The position numbers and the translations under genes were made by a program. A DNA stretch of 64,000 nucleotides from CBDCYH01 sp965224105 (GTDB taxonomy: Bacteria; Bacteroidota; Rhodothermia; Rhodothermales; JABDKH01), in the NCBI GenBank assembly GCA_965224105.1, contig CBDCYH010000001.1:868001-932000 (forward strand), in the 5' to 3' direction. Every line of letters begins with the position of its first letter. Position 1 is the stretch's first letter. Shown here in pieces: positions 50,663-59,762 of the stretch. The notes under the pieces are model-generated. The model was not told the DNA's origin. It searched no databases and saw nothing but the letters and a program-made list of their open reading frames with translations.

Positions 50663-52615
50663 ATGCCCAAATCTGTAATTCTGCCAATCGTTTCTGTTGT
50701 GGGGCTCGGAGTTCTCTTCCTGGTCCTTTGGTTGCTCTCCTACGCCCTCCCCTCGGAGGCCCCAGCCCGGGTGAGCATAACTGGATTGAGGAGCCAGGTG
50801 GAGGTTGGGTGGGTGGATGACGTGCATTCTATTGCCCGGGTTTCCTCCGTAGAGCAGGACGGGTATTTCGCGCTTGGTTTCGTGCATGGGATCGCGAACA
50901 CCTGGACCGCTTTGCTGTTGAGGCAAGCTGCAACTGGAACGCTCGGAACGTGGTTTGAAGCAGACATGTCGGACCTCGATCGGGTTTCCAAAACGCTTGA
51001 CATTAGTGGGGTCGCACAGGATGCGTACGAGCGCGCATCGGTGCAGATACGGAGCAGACACAATGCATATGCCGCGGGAATGAACGCAGCGCTTGCAACA
51101 AACAAAGTAGAGCGAGATGAATCGCTGTTGCTGTTTGACATAGATCAGGGAGAGTGGGAGCCGTGGCACACTTTTGCTGTAGAGATGCTTCTGGCGTGGG
51201 CGAGTGCATCCCAGCAGATCGATGACCCATTGGTCGCGACATCGCAGGAGCTAAAAGTTTTTGCGCATCAGAGCCGGGACCTTTTTTCATGGCTTAGACT
51301 GGGTGGATTCAATTCAAGCCTTGCCTGGGTTTACGAGGATCCTGATTCAGGTGGACGTGAGTTTTATCATCGTATGGTGCTGGGCTCTTCCGCGTTTTCG
51401 AGGCTCCACTTTCTCTCTTTTGTCGATGCGAACTCTGTTGAGACAACACTTGCGACGATTCCCGGAACCGTTGTCTTTCCTTTTGGCCATTCGGGATCGC
51501 AGACGTTTGCCAGGATGATGCGCTCAGGCGTTTCTATGGGAAATGTTGAAGCGGATTCTATCGCTGTCGATGAGAAATTCAGACGAGTATTTTTTAAGGA
51601 TGGCTCGGAAGAACTGGTTCGTTCATCCCAATCTGGAAATAGTTTAGTGTTTGATTGCGGTGGCGATAGTCTGCAGAAGACTTGCACGCTGTTGAACTGG
51701 GTAGGTTTAATTCCGGACAGGCTTGGCTCCTCCAGAATGAGTGACAGGATTCCTGTTGGTGACCGCCAGGATGTGTGGATTGATGATGCCCTGATGCAGA
51801 GCGGTAACAGAGTTGAGACAACGGGATCGCCTATCGCGTCGGGATCCGGACTTTGGCTTGTGGGGGATTCTACCTGGAACCTGGGTCTCACCTCTCTCTT
51901 GCGGCGCGAAGATGCTAGCATCTCAGACCGATGGACAAAGGATTCGTACAGTGTTTGGGCAGCGGTGCTTACCCCCGTTGTCCTGCTTGCTGCCGAGTCG
52001 CGCTCTTTTGAATCGGACGTTATGAATGAGGCGATCGAGTACCTCCGTAACTGGGATTATCGCTTCGAGCCATCCAGCATCGCCGCGTCTATTTTTGACA
52101 GGTGGGCTGCAACGCACGAGCGCGAGATGGGTGCGATTCCGACCTTTACAGCGGTACCAAAACTTGACTCCTTGGCGCAGTCGGCCGATTTAATTGGCCC
52201 TCTGGGGAGCCGGGCGCAGATTATCCAGTTCCTGGTCCTGGCAGTGAACGAGTTAGCAACGGAGTTCGGGTCGGATATCCGGCTGTGGCGTTGGGAAAAT
52301 GTGAGACGTTTGGAGAGGCTCTATCCTATCTGGTCGGATCCTCGGAGTCCGAGAATTGCAAGCCGGGCAGTCTTGAGGAGGCGGTATTCGCCGGTCCAAC
52401 TGGCGCCTGGGGGTCACCCTTCGGCTCTACGCTGGGGCCCCACTTCAACCAACGATGGAAATTTTGAAACTGAAGTATATGAAGTAATTGTTGGGCATGG
52501 CCAGGCACCGAAACTTTATTCCCGGACAGACGGCAACCGTCCGTCCGATGCATTGAGGCTACTGTCGGCGAATAGTCCATTCGAGCGAGAGACGCTACTC
52601 AATCCAGCCAGATGA
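50663..52615 (+). CDS. Divergent penicillin acylase-like (Ntn hydrolase) membrane protein
   Basis: 650 residues from the ATG giving MPKSVILPIVSVVGLGVLFLVLWLLSY, a membrane anchor at about 4-26; the open frame runs 35 codons further upstream without support. The alpha-chain motifs of penicillin acylases are recognisable: VGWVDDVHSIARVSSVEQDGYFALGFVHG (about 48-76) and TALLLRQAATGTLGTWF. At the chain junction the family has G-S-N-x-W with a nucleophilic Ser exposed by self-cleavage; here it reads FNSSLAWVYEDPDSGGREFYH, so a Ser (219) is kept but the preceding Gly and following Asn are not. FATIPGTVVFPFGHSG-like sequence follows. The enzyme may be altered in specificity or inactive. Coupled by overlap to the kinase gene. 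Confidence 0.72.
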   Translation: MPKSVILPIVSVVGLGVLFLVLWLLSYALPSEAPARVSITGLRSQVEVGWVDDVHSIARVSSVEQDGYFALGFVHGIANTWTALLLRQAATGTLGTWFEADMSDLDRVSKTLDISGVAQDAYERASVQIRSRHNAYAAGMNAALATNKVERDESLLLFDIDQGEWEPWHTFAVEMLLAWASASQQIDDPLVATSQELKVFAHQSRDLFSWLRLGGFNSSLAWVYEDPDSGGREFYHRMVLGSSAFSRLHFLSFVDANSVETTLATIPGTVVFPFGHSGSQTFARMMRSGVSMGNVEADSIAVDEKFRRVFFKDGSEELVRSSQSGNSLVFDCGGDSLQKTCTLLNWVGLIPDRLGSSRMSDRIPVGDRQDVWIDDALMQSGNRVETTGSPIASGSGLWLVGDSTWNLGLTSLLRREDASISDRWTKDSYSVWAAVLTPVVLLAAESRSFESDVMNEAIEYLRNWDYRFEPSSIAASIFDRWAATHEREMGAIPTFTAVPKLDSLAQSADLIGPLGSRAQIIQFLVLAVNELATEFGSDIRLWRWENVRRLERLYPIWSDPRSPRIASRAVLRRRYSPVQLAPGGHPSALRWGPTSTNDGNFETEVYEVIVGHGQAPKLYSRTDGNRPSDALRLLSANSPFERETLLNPAR

Positions 52616-53508
52616 TGACCAATCTTTTTATTGGATTTGATGCCGGAGCAACAAAAACCAGCGTAGCGTTCTCAAGCGATGCCGACGGCAGCGCTGTAAC
52701 ACATAGGCGATTGCCCGGTGCTAATATCAGGCACCAGGACCCGGCAGCCGTTGCCACAGCACTTATCGATGGCCTGCAGGATCTGTGGTCGAACGATGTG
52801 GACCAGGTGGTGATGGTGGGCGGCATTGCCGGTGGGCTTGCGAGGGATAGACTGAACGAATTGGCCCGACTATTTGAGGTTGCCGCGCGAGTGAGGGGTA
52901 ACGCTGGAGTTATTCGGTTGATGTCCGACGTGGAACTCGCCGCGACCATGGCCCATGGAACTGCCGCCGGGATTCTGATCGTCTGTGGGACCGGGACCGT
53001 GGGTGTCGTGCGGGATGGCGAGGATGACTTTCGCGTGCGCGGTGGCTGGGGCTATCTGCTAGGAGACGAGGGCGGGGGCCAACGACTCGGCATCGCGTTG
53101 CTCCGGCATGTGGCAAAAGTGATTGATTCACAATCCGAGGATGAGATCGCGAATGAATTCTATCGCCGGTACCCTGTAAAAGATCGTCACGACTTGCTAG
53201 ACCTTGCCTACGCCGAGAAAAATGCTTCTGTTTTCGCGCCACTACTGCTTGAATTCGTTGAGCGCGAAGTTACTGGAGCGCGCACGATTCTGGACTCGGA
53301 GCTTGGTCCACTCGCGGAGCTGATTTCTTCCCTTGTTTTTGATCACCCGGGACTTCCGGTTGCAGTAATGGGCGGACTTACGCGGAGCTCCGCTTACATC
53401 ACCGCCCTCGACGCGATGGTACCAGAAGTGAACCTGGCATCATGTGTTCTGGATGGTGATCCTGCCGCAACCGCATTGGCTATTGCTCGCGAAAGCGCTA
53501 ACGGTTGA
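52612..53508 (+). CDS. BadF/BadG/BcrA/BcrD-type ATPase, N-acetylglucosamine kinase-like
   Basis: 298 residues. The actin-fold ATP motifs are NLFIGFDAGATKTSVAF (about 4-20, phosphate 1), GILIVCGTGTVGVVRDG (about 121-137, phosphate 2) and VAVMGGLTRSSAYI (about 251-264, adenosine); GGWGYLLGDEGGGQRLG between them is the sugar-kinase signature of the N-acetylglucosamine kinase subgroup. It probably phosphorylates an amino sugar from peptidoglycan or chitin recycling. It overlaps the acylase-like gene by 4 bases, so the two may act on related amides or amino sugars (inference). Its end overlaps the converging acs gene by 11 bases. Confidence 0.85.
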   Translation: MMTNLFIGFDAGATKTSVAFSSDADGSAVTHRRLPGANIRHQDPAAVATALIDGLQDLWSNDVDQVVMVGGIAGGLARDRLNELARLFEVAARVRGNAGVIRLMSDVELAATMAHGTAAGILIVCGTGTVGVVRDGEDDFRVRGGWGYLLGDEGGGQRLGIALLRHVAKVIDSQSEDEIANEFYRRYPVKDRHDLLDLAYAEKNASVFAPLLLEFVEREVTGARTILDSELGPLAELISSLVFDHPGLPVAVMGGLTRSSAYITALDAMVPEVNLASCVLDGDPAATALAIARESANG

Positions 53509-55471
53509 GTCTATTCTCTACCAGACTGGCGACAACTGATGGATCAGCCAGAGTACTTGTGTCGCCGAGTTTGTTGGGTTCGTTCTCCGCGATCTTTCGG
53601 AGAATCCGCCGCATTATTTTTCCCGACCGTGTTTTAGGCAGGGCCGGTGCGTACTGGATCTTGTCGGGTTTTGCTATTGGCCCGATCTCTCGCCGCACGT
53701 GCGCTACGAGTTCTGCCGTAAGCTCATCAGAAGGCTCGGCCTCTTTGGCGCATGTTACGTAGCAGTAGATTCCTTGTCCCTTGACGTCGTGCGGATATCC
53801 GACCACCGCGGCCTCAGTGACCATGGGATGTGAAACAAGCGCACTTTCCACCTCTGCTGTCCCCATCCGGTGCCCCGAAACATTCAGTACGTCATCCACC
53901 CTGCCGGTAATCCAGTAGTAACCATCGGAATCTCTCCTGCAACCGTCTCCGGTGAAATATTTATTCTCGAAGGCAGAAAAGTATGTCTGGACAAATCGAT
54001 CATGATCCTTGAAGACCGTTCTGGCTTGTCCTGGCCAGGAATCAGCAATAACCAATAGACCTTCGGATTCGCCATCCTGCACGTTTCCGTCGCTATCAAC
54101 GACCTGAGGTTGGATGCCGAAGAACGGTTTTGTGGCGCTGCCGGGTTTTTGGTCGATTGCTCCGGGAAGCGGCGTGATCATCACTCCACCCGTTTCCGTC
54201 TGCCACCAGGTGTCTACGATCGGGCAGTTTTGGTTGCCGACGATTTCGTGATACCACCTCCATGCTTCCGGGTTGATTGGTTCGCCCACGGTTCCAAGCA
54301 GACGCAGAGAGGCCCGACTGGTTGACGTCACTGGCTCGTCACCCTGCCTCATTAGCGCTCGTATGGCCGTAGGTGCCGTGTAGAAAATATTGACTTGGTG
54401 TTTATCGACGACTTGCCATAACCGCGAAGCGTCTGGAAACGTTGGAACGCCTTCGAAGAATACCTGCGTGGCTCCGTTGAGGAGAGGACCGTAGACCATG
54501 TAGGAGTGACCGGTTATCCAACCGACATCGGCGGTGCACCAGAACACATCACCATCGTGATAGTCGAATACGTACTTGTGGGTGATCGAGGTGTAGGTGA
54601 GGTATCCACCGGTCGTGTGGACAACGCCTTTCGGCTTGCCAGTCGAACCAGAGGTGTACAAGATGAAAAGAGGGTCTTCCGCATTCATTGCCTCGGGTGG
54701 GCAATCGGCATCGACTGTTTCCATCTCGTCGTGATACCAGAGGTCGCGACCTTCGACCCATCCAATTTTGCCGCCTGTTCTTTTTACGACGAGGACGTGT
54801 CGAACATCGGGACATTCCTCAAGGGCTGCGTCGGTGTTATGCTTCAACGGAACGCGTTTGCCACCGCGCACTCCTTCGTCGGCTGTAATGACAAAGTCGG
54901 AGTCACAATCCAAAATGCGGTCGGCGAGCGATCGAGGGGAAAATCCGGCAAAGACGACGGAGTGTATGGCACCAATCCTGGCACAGGCCAACATCGCGTA
55001 TGCCACCTCCGGAATCATGGGCATGTAGATCGTGACCCTGTCACCCTTTTTGACTCCGTTCTTTTTCAGGATGTTTGCGAATCTTGCCACAGCCGTGTGG
55101 AGGTCCTGATACGTGATCTTCCGCACTACGGCATCTGGATCGTCGGGCTCACAGATTAGAGCTACCTGGTCCCCGCGCGTCGCCACGTGCCTGTCGACGG
55201 CGTTGTAGCACGCATTAATAACCCCGTCTTCGAACCACTTGATGCTTACGTTGTCGCTGGCAAACGAAACATTCTTAACAACCGAAAATGGTTTGATCCA
55301 GTCGAGGGTTCTAGCCTGCTCTCTCCAAAATCCGCTCGGATCGTTAACGCTGCGCTTGTACAGCTCCTCGTACTCCTCCCTGCTTTTAACATGTGCGCGA
55401 CTAACAAACGACTCGGGAGATTTGAAGACAAGGTGAGCGCCGGAATAGGCCGAAGTAATTTCGCTGGACAT
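53498..55471 (-). CDS. acs: Acetyl-CoA synthetase
   Basis: 657 residues from the ATG giving MSSEITSAYSG; a GTG four codons upstream overlapping the ppk2 stop is an alternative. Signatures: VVFAGFSPRSLADRILDCDSDFVITADEGVRGGK (about 159-192), the adenylation P-loop LYTSGSTGKPKGVVHTTGGY (about 268-287), DVGWITGHSYMVYGPL, DTWWQTETGG (about 416-425) and the acetylatable lysine in PKTRSGKIMRR near the C-terminus. It activates acetate to acetyl-CoA through acetyl-AMP. Last in the operon DUF937-pabBC-ppk2-acs. PPK2 next to it may recycle the AMP it produces. Confidence 0.96.
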   Translation of the reverse strand: MSSEITSAYSGAHLVFKSPESFVSRAHVKSREEYEELYKRSVNDPSGFWREQARTLDWIKPFSVVKNVSFASDNVSIKWFEDGVINACYNAVDRHVATRGDQVALICEPDDPDAVVRKITYQDLHTAVARFANILKKNGVKKGDRVTIYMPMIPEVAYAMLACARIGAIHSVVFAGFSPRSLADRILDCDSDFVITADEGVRGGKRVPLKHNTDAALEECPDVRHVLVVKRTGGKIGWVEGRDLWYHDEMETVDADCPPEAMNAEDPLFILYTSGSTGKPKGVVHTTGGYLTYTSITHKYVFDYHDGDVFWCTADVGWITGHSYMVYGPLLNGATQVFFEGVPTFPDASRLWQVVDKHQVNIFYTAPTAIRALMRQGDEPVTSTSRASLRLLGTVGEPINPEAWRWYHEIVGNQNCPIVDTWWQTETGGVMITPLPGAIDQKPGSATKPFFGIQPQVVDSDGNVQDGESEGLLVIADSWPGQARTVFKDHDRFVQTYFSAFENKYFTGDGCRRDSDGYYWITGRVDDVLNVSGHRMGTAEVESALVSHPMVTEAAVVGYPHDVKGQGIYCYVTCAKEAEPSDELTAELVAHVRREIGPIAKPDKIQYAPALPKTRSGKIMRRILRKIAENEPNKLGDTSTLADPSVVASLVENRLNR

Positions 55472-55482
55472 TTTTCTTGACA

Positions 55483-56304
55483 CTAAATGATACTCTCCGG
55501 TGGATACGCCGAGACATCAAAATCGGCATCCGGGAATTGTGGATTCATGCTTGTAAGATTATCTACGATGATTTGTGAAATAATCAGATTTCTGTACCAG
55601 CGCTTTTCGGCTGGCACAACGTACCACGGTGCATAGTCGGTCGAGCATTTTTGGAGAGCAATTTCGTACGCGTTCATGTACTTGTCCCACAAGGCTCTCT
55701 CCTTCAGGTCGGCGGGATTGAATTTCCACAGCTTGTCAGGCCGTTGCAACCGATTCGTCAGTCGCGATTTCTGGTACTCCTTGGAAATGTGGAGCATTAT
55801 TTTGACAACCCGCGTACCGTGGTCGCTAAGGAGCCTCTCAAAATTATTAATGTGGTGATACCGCTTTTCGGTAAGAGACGGTGGGGCCCAACCGTGTACA
55901 CGGACTATCAGAACGTCTTCGTAGTGTGATCTGTTGAAAATTCCGATGGTTCCTTTTGGCGGGACCTGGTTGTGGCACCTCCATAGAAAGTCGCGAGCGA
56001 GCTCATGTCTGGTTGGAGCCTTAAATCCGTAGACACGGACTCCTTGCGGATTGACACCTTTTGTAACCGCACGGATCGTGGAGTCTTTCCCTCCAGTATC
56101 CATTGCCTGCAGAACTACCAGGAGAGCCTGCTTATTTTCAGCAAATAGGCGTTCCTGAAGCGTCGCAATCCTTTTCCGATTCTCTTTGAAACGCGACGTA
56201 GCGTCATCTTTATTGATGGTTAGCCCTGGAGCTCGGGAATCAATACTGGCTAGCGAGAATGGGGAGTTGGGCTTTACATGGTATTTCGAATAGTCGACAG
56301 GCAT
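55483..56304 (-). CDS. ppk2: Polyphosphate kinase 2 family protein
   Basis: 273 residues. Walker A is LQAMDTGGKDSTIRAVTKGVNPQGVRVYGFKAPT (about 63-96), followed by the lid DFLWRCHNQVPPKGTIGIFNRSHYEDVLIVRVHGW (about 102-136, Walker B region), and GTRVVKIMLHISKEYQKSRLTNR. PPK2 enzymes use polyphosphate to phosphorylate nucleotides; this length and motif set fit the PPK2 group acting on AMP or ADP, but the subclass cannot be told by eye. The gene is one base downstream of pabBC and adjacent to acs. AMP-using PPK2 would regenerate ATP for the acetate activation step (inference). Confidence 0.9.
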   Translation of the reverse strand: MPVDYSKYHVKPNSPFSLASIDSRAPGLTINKDDATSRFKENRKRIATLQERLFAENKQALLVVLQAMDTGGKDSTIRAVTKGVNPQGVRVYGFKAPTRHELARDFLWRCHNQVPPKGTIGIFNRSHYEDVLIVRVHGWAPPSLTEKRYHHINNFERLLSDHGTRVVKIMLHISKEYQKSRLTNRLQRPDKLWKFNPADLKERALWDKYMNAYEIALQKCSTDYAPWYVVPAEKRWYRNLIISQIIVDNLTSMNPQFPDADFDVSAYPPESII

Positions 56305-56305
56305 A

Positions 56306-58123
56306 TTATTCGGGTGTATCTACTGTTGGTCCTAATTCCGCTGATATGATACCGCGCACGGAGTTGCACAATATAATCTCATCTGCCGAATAAAGATCAT
56401 CCACCGTTAAAGATGCTTCCACTGCGGGCAGATCTCTGATAAGTTTTGTTCGCTCAAGTCCCTTGAGAAGGCCGTGTTCAACAGCAGGTGTTTTCCAGGT
56501 TGATCCCTGCCTAAGAAAAATGTTGGTCCTTGAGCCTTCCGTTATGTATCCACCTGTGTTCAGTAGGATTGCTTCTGTTGCGCCGCGTTTCCGTGCATCC
56601 GCGAGTGCCTGCCGGTAGATGTCCCGTACGTTTGTTTTATGATACAGGAAGACGTTGGTCGGCGACACGCGAACATCCACGACGGCAACGGCCCACGCCT
56701 GCTCGTCTGTGGCCAATGCGCTCGTGGTAATTTCAAGCGCTCCAGTCTGACTTAGTGAGACACGGATTTTGTGAACCCCAGCCAACTTCGAACCATGCAT
56801 GCGGATTTTCTCAACGAAGGCACTGAAGTCGAATGGTAGACCGAAATATTTCGCGGATGATTCCATCCGCCGTGCATGGGCGGCAATACGGTTAGTCTGT
56901 TCATGGATAGGCTCTTGATTATCCCATCGCAAACTCTCGATGACTGCAAAGTCGGTCGGTATCCTATGCTCACCAGACAAAAAGCGAGCTTTCACACGAC
57001 ACTCTACATATTCCGCTTCGGCAATCGAGTCCCAAACAATACCACTGCCAATCGGCATTCGGGCATTGGAACTAGTCACTTCTACCGTGCGGATCGCCAC
57101 GTTGAAGACTGCATCTCCGTCGGGAGTTCCGTAGCCAATTGCGCCACAATATGGCCCGCGCGATTCCAGCTCTAGTTCGTTGATGATCTGCATGGCTCGA
57201 ATCTTCGGCGCTCCGGTTACGGACCCACACGGGAAAATTGCCTCAAATATGTTGCCTAGGGTGGTTCGATCTTCCAGCTCGGCTTCCACCGAGGATTCCA
57301 TCTGAATAACCGTGTCAAACACCTGGGTTTGAAATAAGCCGGTAACCTCTACAGAGCCAACCCTTGAAATCCGCGCAAGGTCGTTGCGGAGAAGGTCGAC
57401 TATCATCAAGTTCTCCGCCTGGTTTTTGGCATCGGTTTGTAGTTCGATGGCTAACTCGATGTCCTGTTCGGATGTTAACCCTCTCCGTATAGTGCCTTTC
57501 ATTGGCCGGGTCACTATCCGATTTCCATTCTTCCGGAAAAACAGTTCAGGAGAAAAGCTCAGTAGTGCGCGCTCTTCGTCAATTGTTAGAAAGGCAGAGT
57601 ATGCAACCCGTTGAGCGCGCCTTAATCCACTGTAGAGATCCAGTGGCTGACCTGTAATTCCGAACTCGACGGGATAGGTGAAATTGATCTGATACACATC
57701 CCCGTCCCTGATGTATTGTCTGGCTTTGTCAATGCGCCTGGTGTAGGCCTGCTGGTCGAGAGTATGACGAATGCTACCCTGAACAACTGCGCCCTCCCCA
57801 AAACTGGGATTTCGGATTGGGGTGGGCGCATTGTAAACGCCAAACCACAGAAGTGGAAATCGCTTCGACGTAAAGTCGACCTGCGGCAGACAGAAGTGAA
57901 GGCCGGCCTCGTAGGCGATGTAACCTGCGACCCACAGTCCATCGGCAATCGCTTCGTCTACCTGCGCAAGCGCTATAGCGACATCTACCGATGACGAGGT
58001 TTGAATTATCTGGGTAGGTTTTTCGAAGAGCAGTGTCTTGTTTTCGTCAGCTGAGTTTCGCCGCGTCTCCAGTAGAATAGAGCCGGGACAACGGAGCCGA
58101 CGTTCGAGCTCACTCCTCGTCAT
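56306..58123 (-). CDS. PabB-PabC fusion: aminodeoxychorismate synthase I / lyase
   Basis: 605 residues joining two enzymes. Residues of about 1-385 are PabB: DGDVYQINFTYPVEF (about 140-154), LLSFSPELFF, RPMKGTIRRG (206-215), NLMIVDLLRNDLARI (238-252), FPCGSVTGAPKIRAMQII (297-314) and GSGIVWDSIAEAEYVE. Residues of about 390-600 are a PLP class IV 4-amino-4-deoxychorismate lyase: FGLPFDFSAFVEKI, the likely PLP lysine K496 in LYHKTNVRDIY, and LNTGGYITEGSRTNIFL (521-537). Together with a glutamine subunit (TrpG could serve) they make p-aminobenzoate for folate. It starts 10 bases after DUF937 and ends one base before ppk2. Confidence 0.94.
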   Translation of the reverse strand: MTRSELERRLRCPGSILLETRRNSADENKTLLFEKPTQIIQTSSSVDVAIALAQVDEAIADGLWVAGYIAYEAGLHFCLPQVDFTSKRFPLLWFGVYNAPTPIRNPSFGEGAVVQGSIRHTLDQQAYTRRIDKARQYIRDGDVYQINFTYPVEFGITGQPLDLYSGLRRAQRVAYSAFLTIDEERALLSFSPELFFRKNGNRIVTRPMKGTIRRGLTSEQDIELAIELQTDAKNQAENLMIVDLLRNDLARISRVGSVEVTGLFQTQVFDTVIQMESSVEAELEDRTTLGNIFEAIFPCGSVTGAPKIRAMQIINELELESRGPYCGAIGYGTPDGDAVFNVAIRTVEVTSSNARMPIGSGIVWDSIAEAEYVECRVKARFLSGEHRIPTDFAVIESLRWDNQEPIHEQTNRIAAHARRMESSAKYFGLPFDFSAFVEKIRMHGSKLAGVHKIRVSLSQTGALEITTSALATDEQAWAVAVVDVRVSPTNVFLYHKTNVRDIYRQALADARKRGATEAILLNTGGYITEGSRTNIFLRQGSTWKTPAVEHGLLKGLERTKLIRDLPAVEASLTVDDLYSADEIILCNSVRGIISAELGPTVDTPE

Positions 58124-58133
58124 CGAAAACGTT

Positions 58134-58883
58134 CTACCGTCCTTTCAAAATCTGATTGAGGATGCCAGCCCCACCGAGAGCCCCACCTATTTTGGCAAGG
58201 TCGTCCGCTATCTGGCCGTCGTTGTCACGATCAAGGAAATCGAGGAGACCGGGCGTTGAACTATCCGTTTGCGGATTAAACCTGTTGGTTTCATCTCGAA
58301 GCAGATCGGTGAGGCCGCCGGTATCCAGTTGTTTTTCTTTTTTCATTTTTCCCAGCGCGCCCATGATCAGCGGAGCCAGTATGGGTAACAGGGCCGCTAC
58401 CTTTTTTGCATCCAGGCCACTGGAGCGTGCGACGCCATCCTCTACTGCTCGTCTTTTCTGTCCGAGGACGTGCTCCAGAATTCCACCTCCATCTACGGAT
58501 TTCGGGAGGGGTCTACGTGGTGCAGGCTGATTCCTGTTTGAAAGTAGGCCGTCCAGAAGTCCGCCGAGACCAGGCTTCCTCTCTTCCCCTTTCAGCGCGT
58601 CGAAGATTGATCCCAGCCCTCCATTTGACGGCTCATCTTCGCGAATCGATTCACCGAAAATATCGAGTATGCTGCCATCATGATCGCGCTCGATTGCACG
58701 AGTCAAGTCGTCTGCTCCCTTGCGGGACTTTGTTGCATTTCTCGCCAGGCCCGCGATGATAGCCGGGAGTGCGATCTGAATTGCGGTTTTCGCGAGTTTC
58801 GAATCCGTTCCTAGTTGTTTGGCTATGGTATCGATACCTTTGTTACCAAGTGTCGACACAACCAAATCCATTATTCCTGCCAT
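58134..58883 (-). CDS. DUF937 domain protein
   Basis: 249 residues. The N-terminal MDLVVSTLGNKGIDTIAKQLGTDSKLAKTAIQIALPAIIAGLARNA (about 5-50) is the DUF937 helical repeat, and a second copy appears as SSGLDAKKVAALLPILAPLIMGALGKMKKEKQ (about 158-189). The linker is Asp/Arg-rich, and the C-terminus reads DNDGQIADDLAKIGGALGGAGIL. Related proteins (YidB type) are soluble, of unknown role. The gene is first in the operon with pabBC, divergent from the pseudouridine synthase gene. Confidence 0.85.
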   Translation of the reverse strand: MAGIMDLVVSTLGNKGIDTIAKQLGTDSKLAKTAIQIALPAIIAGLARNATKSRKGADDLTRAIERDHDGSILDIFGESIREDEPSNGGLGSIFDALKGEERKPGLGGLLDGLLSNRNQPAPRRPLPKSVDGGGILEHVLGQKRRAVEDGVARSSGLDAKKVAALLPILAPLIMGALGKMKKEKQLDTGGLTDLLRDETNRFNPQTDSSTPGLLDFLDRDNDGQIADDLAKIGGALGGAGILNQILKGR

Positions 58884-58969
58884 TTTCTGCTTTGGATAGA
58901 GTTGATGATTTGCGCGGACAACTAACTATGGAAGTTTTATCGTTTTGTTCTTGGAGTCTGCGAGAATAA

Positions 58970-59710
58970 ATGCATACCAGAGATCGGAAAAGACGGTTTG
59001 AGATCATTTTCCGCGACGAGCACCTGATCGTAGTGGATAAGCCCTCGGGACTGCTGTCAATCCCTGATCGGTACCAGCCAGACCTACCCAATGTCACCTC
59101 CATGCTGCGGGTTGACAACGAGCCCGCCATCCCGTTGCATCGCCTGGACAAGGATACGAGTGGATTGATGTTGCTTGCTTGTGGTCATGAGGCTCATCAG
59201 TACCTGAGCAAACAGTTTGAGCAGCGAACTGTCGAAAAAACCTACTGCGCAATCGTTCTCGGCCCTGTCCGGCAGCCGTCTTTCGTCGTCGACTATCCGC
59301 TACGACCGAATGGCGATAGAAAACACCGAACGGTGGTTGACCACGGGAGAGGCAAACCTTCAGAGACCGGGATTCGATTAGTTCAAAAGATCCGCAAGTT
59401 TGCTGTGGTTGAGGCACAGCCTAAGACTGGGCGCACCCATCAGGTTCGCGTGCACCTGGCCAGTGTTGGAATGCCAATCGTGTGCGACACACTTTATGGC
59501 GGACCGCCTCCCATTTTTCTTTCTCATCACAAGCGGAAGTACACTCCTGGAAAAAGGGAGGAGCGACCGCTGATCGGACGCCTGGCCCTGCACGCATCAA
59601 CTCTGTCGTTCCAACATCCAGGTACTTCCGAAACCATGACATTTAGCTCGGATTTGCCCAAAGATATGTCGGCGACAATCAAGCAACTTGCCAAACTTGA
59701 GTCTACGTAA
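58970..59710 (+). CDS. RluA-family pseudouridine synthase
   Basis: 246 residues. Motif I is LIVVDKPSGLLSIPD (about 19-33), and motif II PLHRLDKDTSGLMLLA (about 55-70) has the catalytic Asp60; KTYCAIVLG and RTHQVRVHLASVGMPIVCDTLYGG (about 154-177) complete the fold. No S4 domain is present, so it resembles RluA/RluC-like rRNA or tRNA-modifying enzymes; the exact target uridine is not visible. A short unknown C-terminal tail (SDLPKDMSATIKQLAKLEST) follows. Confidence 0.9.
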   Translation: MHTRDRKRRFEIIFRDEHLIVVDKPSGLLSIPDRYQPDLPNVTSMLRVDNEPAIPLHRLDKDTSGLMLLACGHEAHQYLSKQFEQRTVEKTYCAIVLGPVRQPSFVVDYPLRPNGDRKHRTVVDHGRGKPSETGIRLVQKIRKFAVVEAQPKTGRTHQVRVHLASVGMPIVCDTLYGGPPPIFLSHHKRKYTPGKREERPLIGRLALHASTLSFQHPGTSETMTFSSDLPKDMSATIKQLAKLEST

Positions 59711-59762
59711 GTCGACCTTGTTTAGTATTATAAATGCAGCCACATTCCAATCCGGCCCCTGA

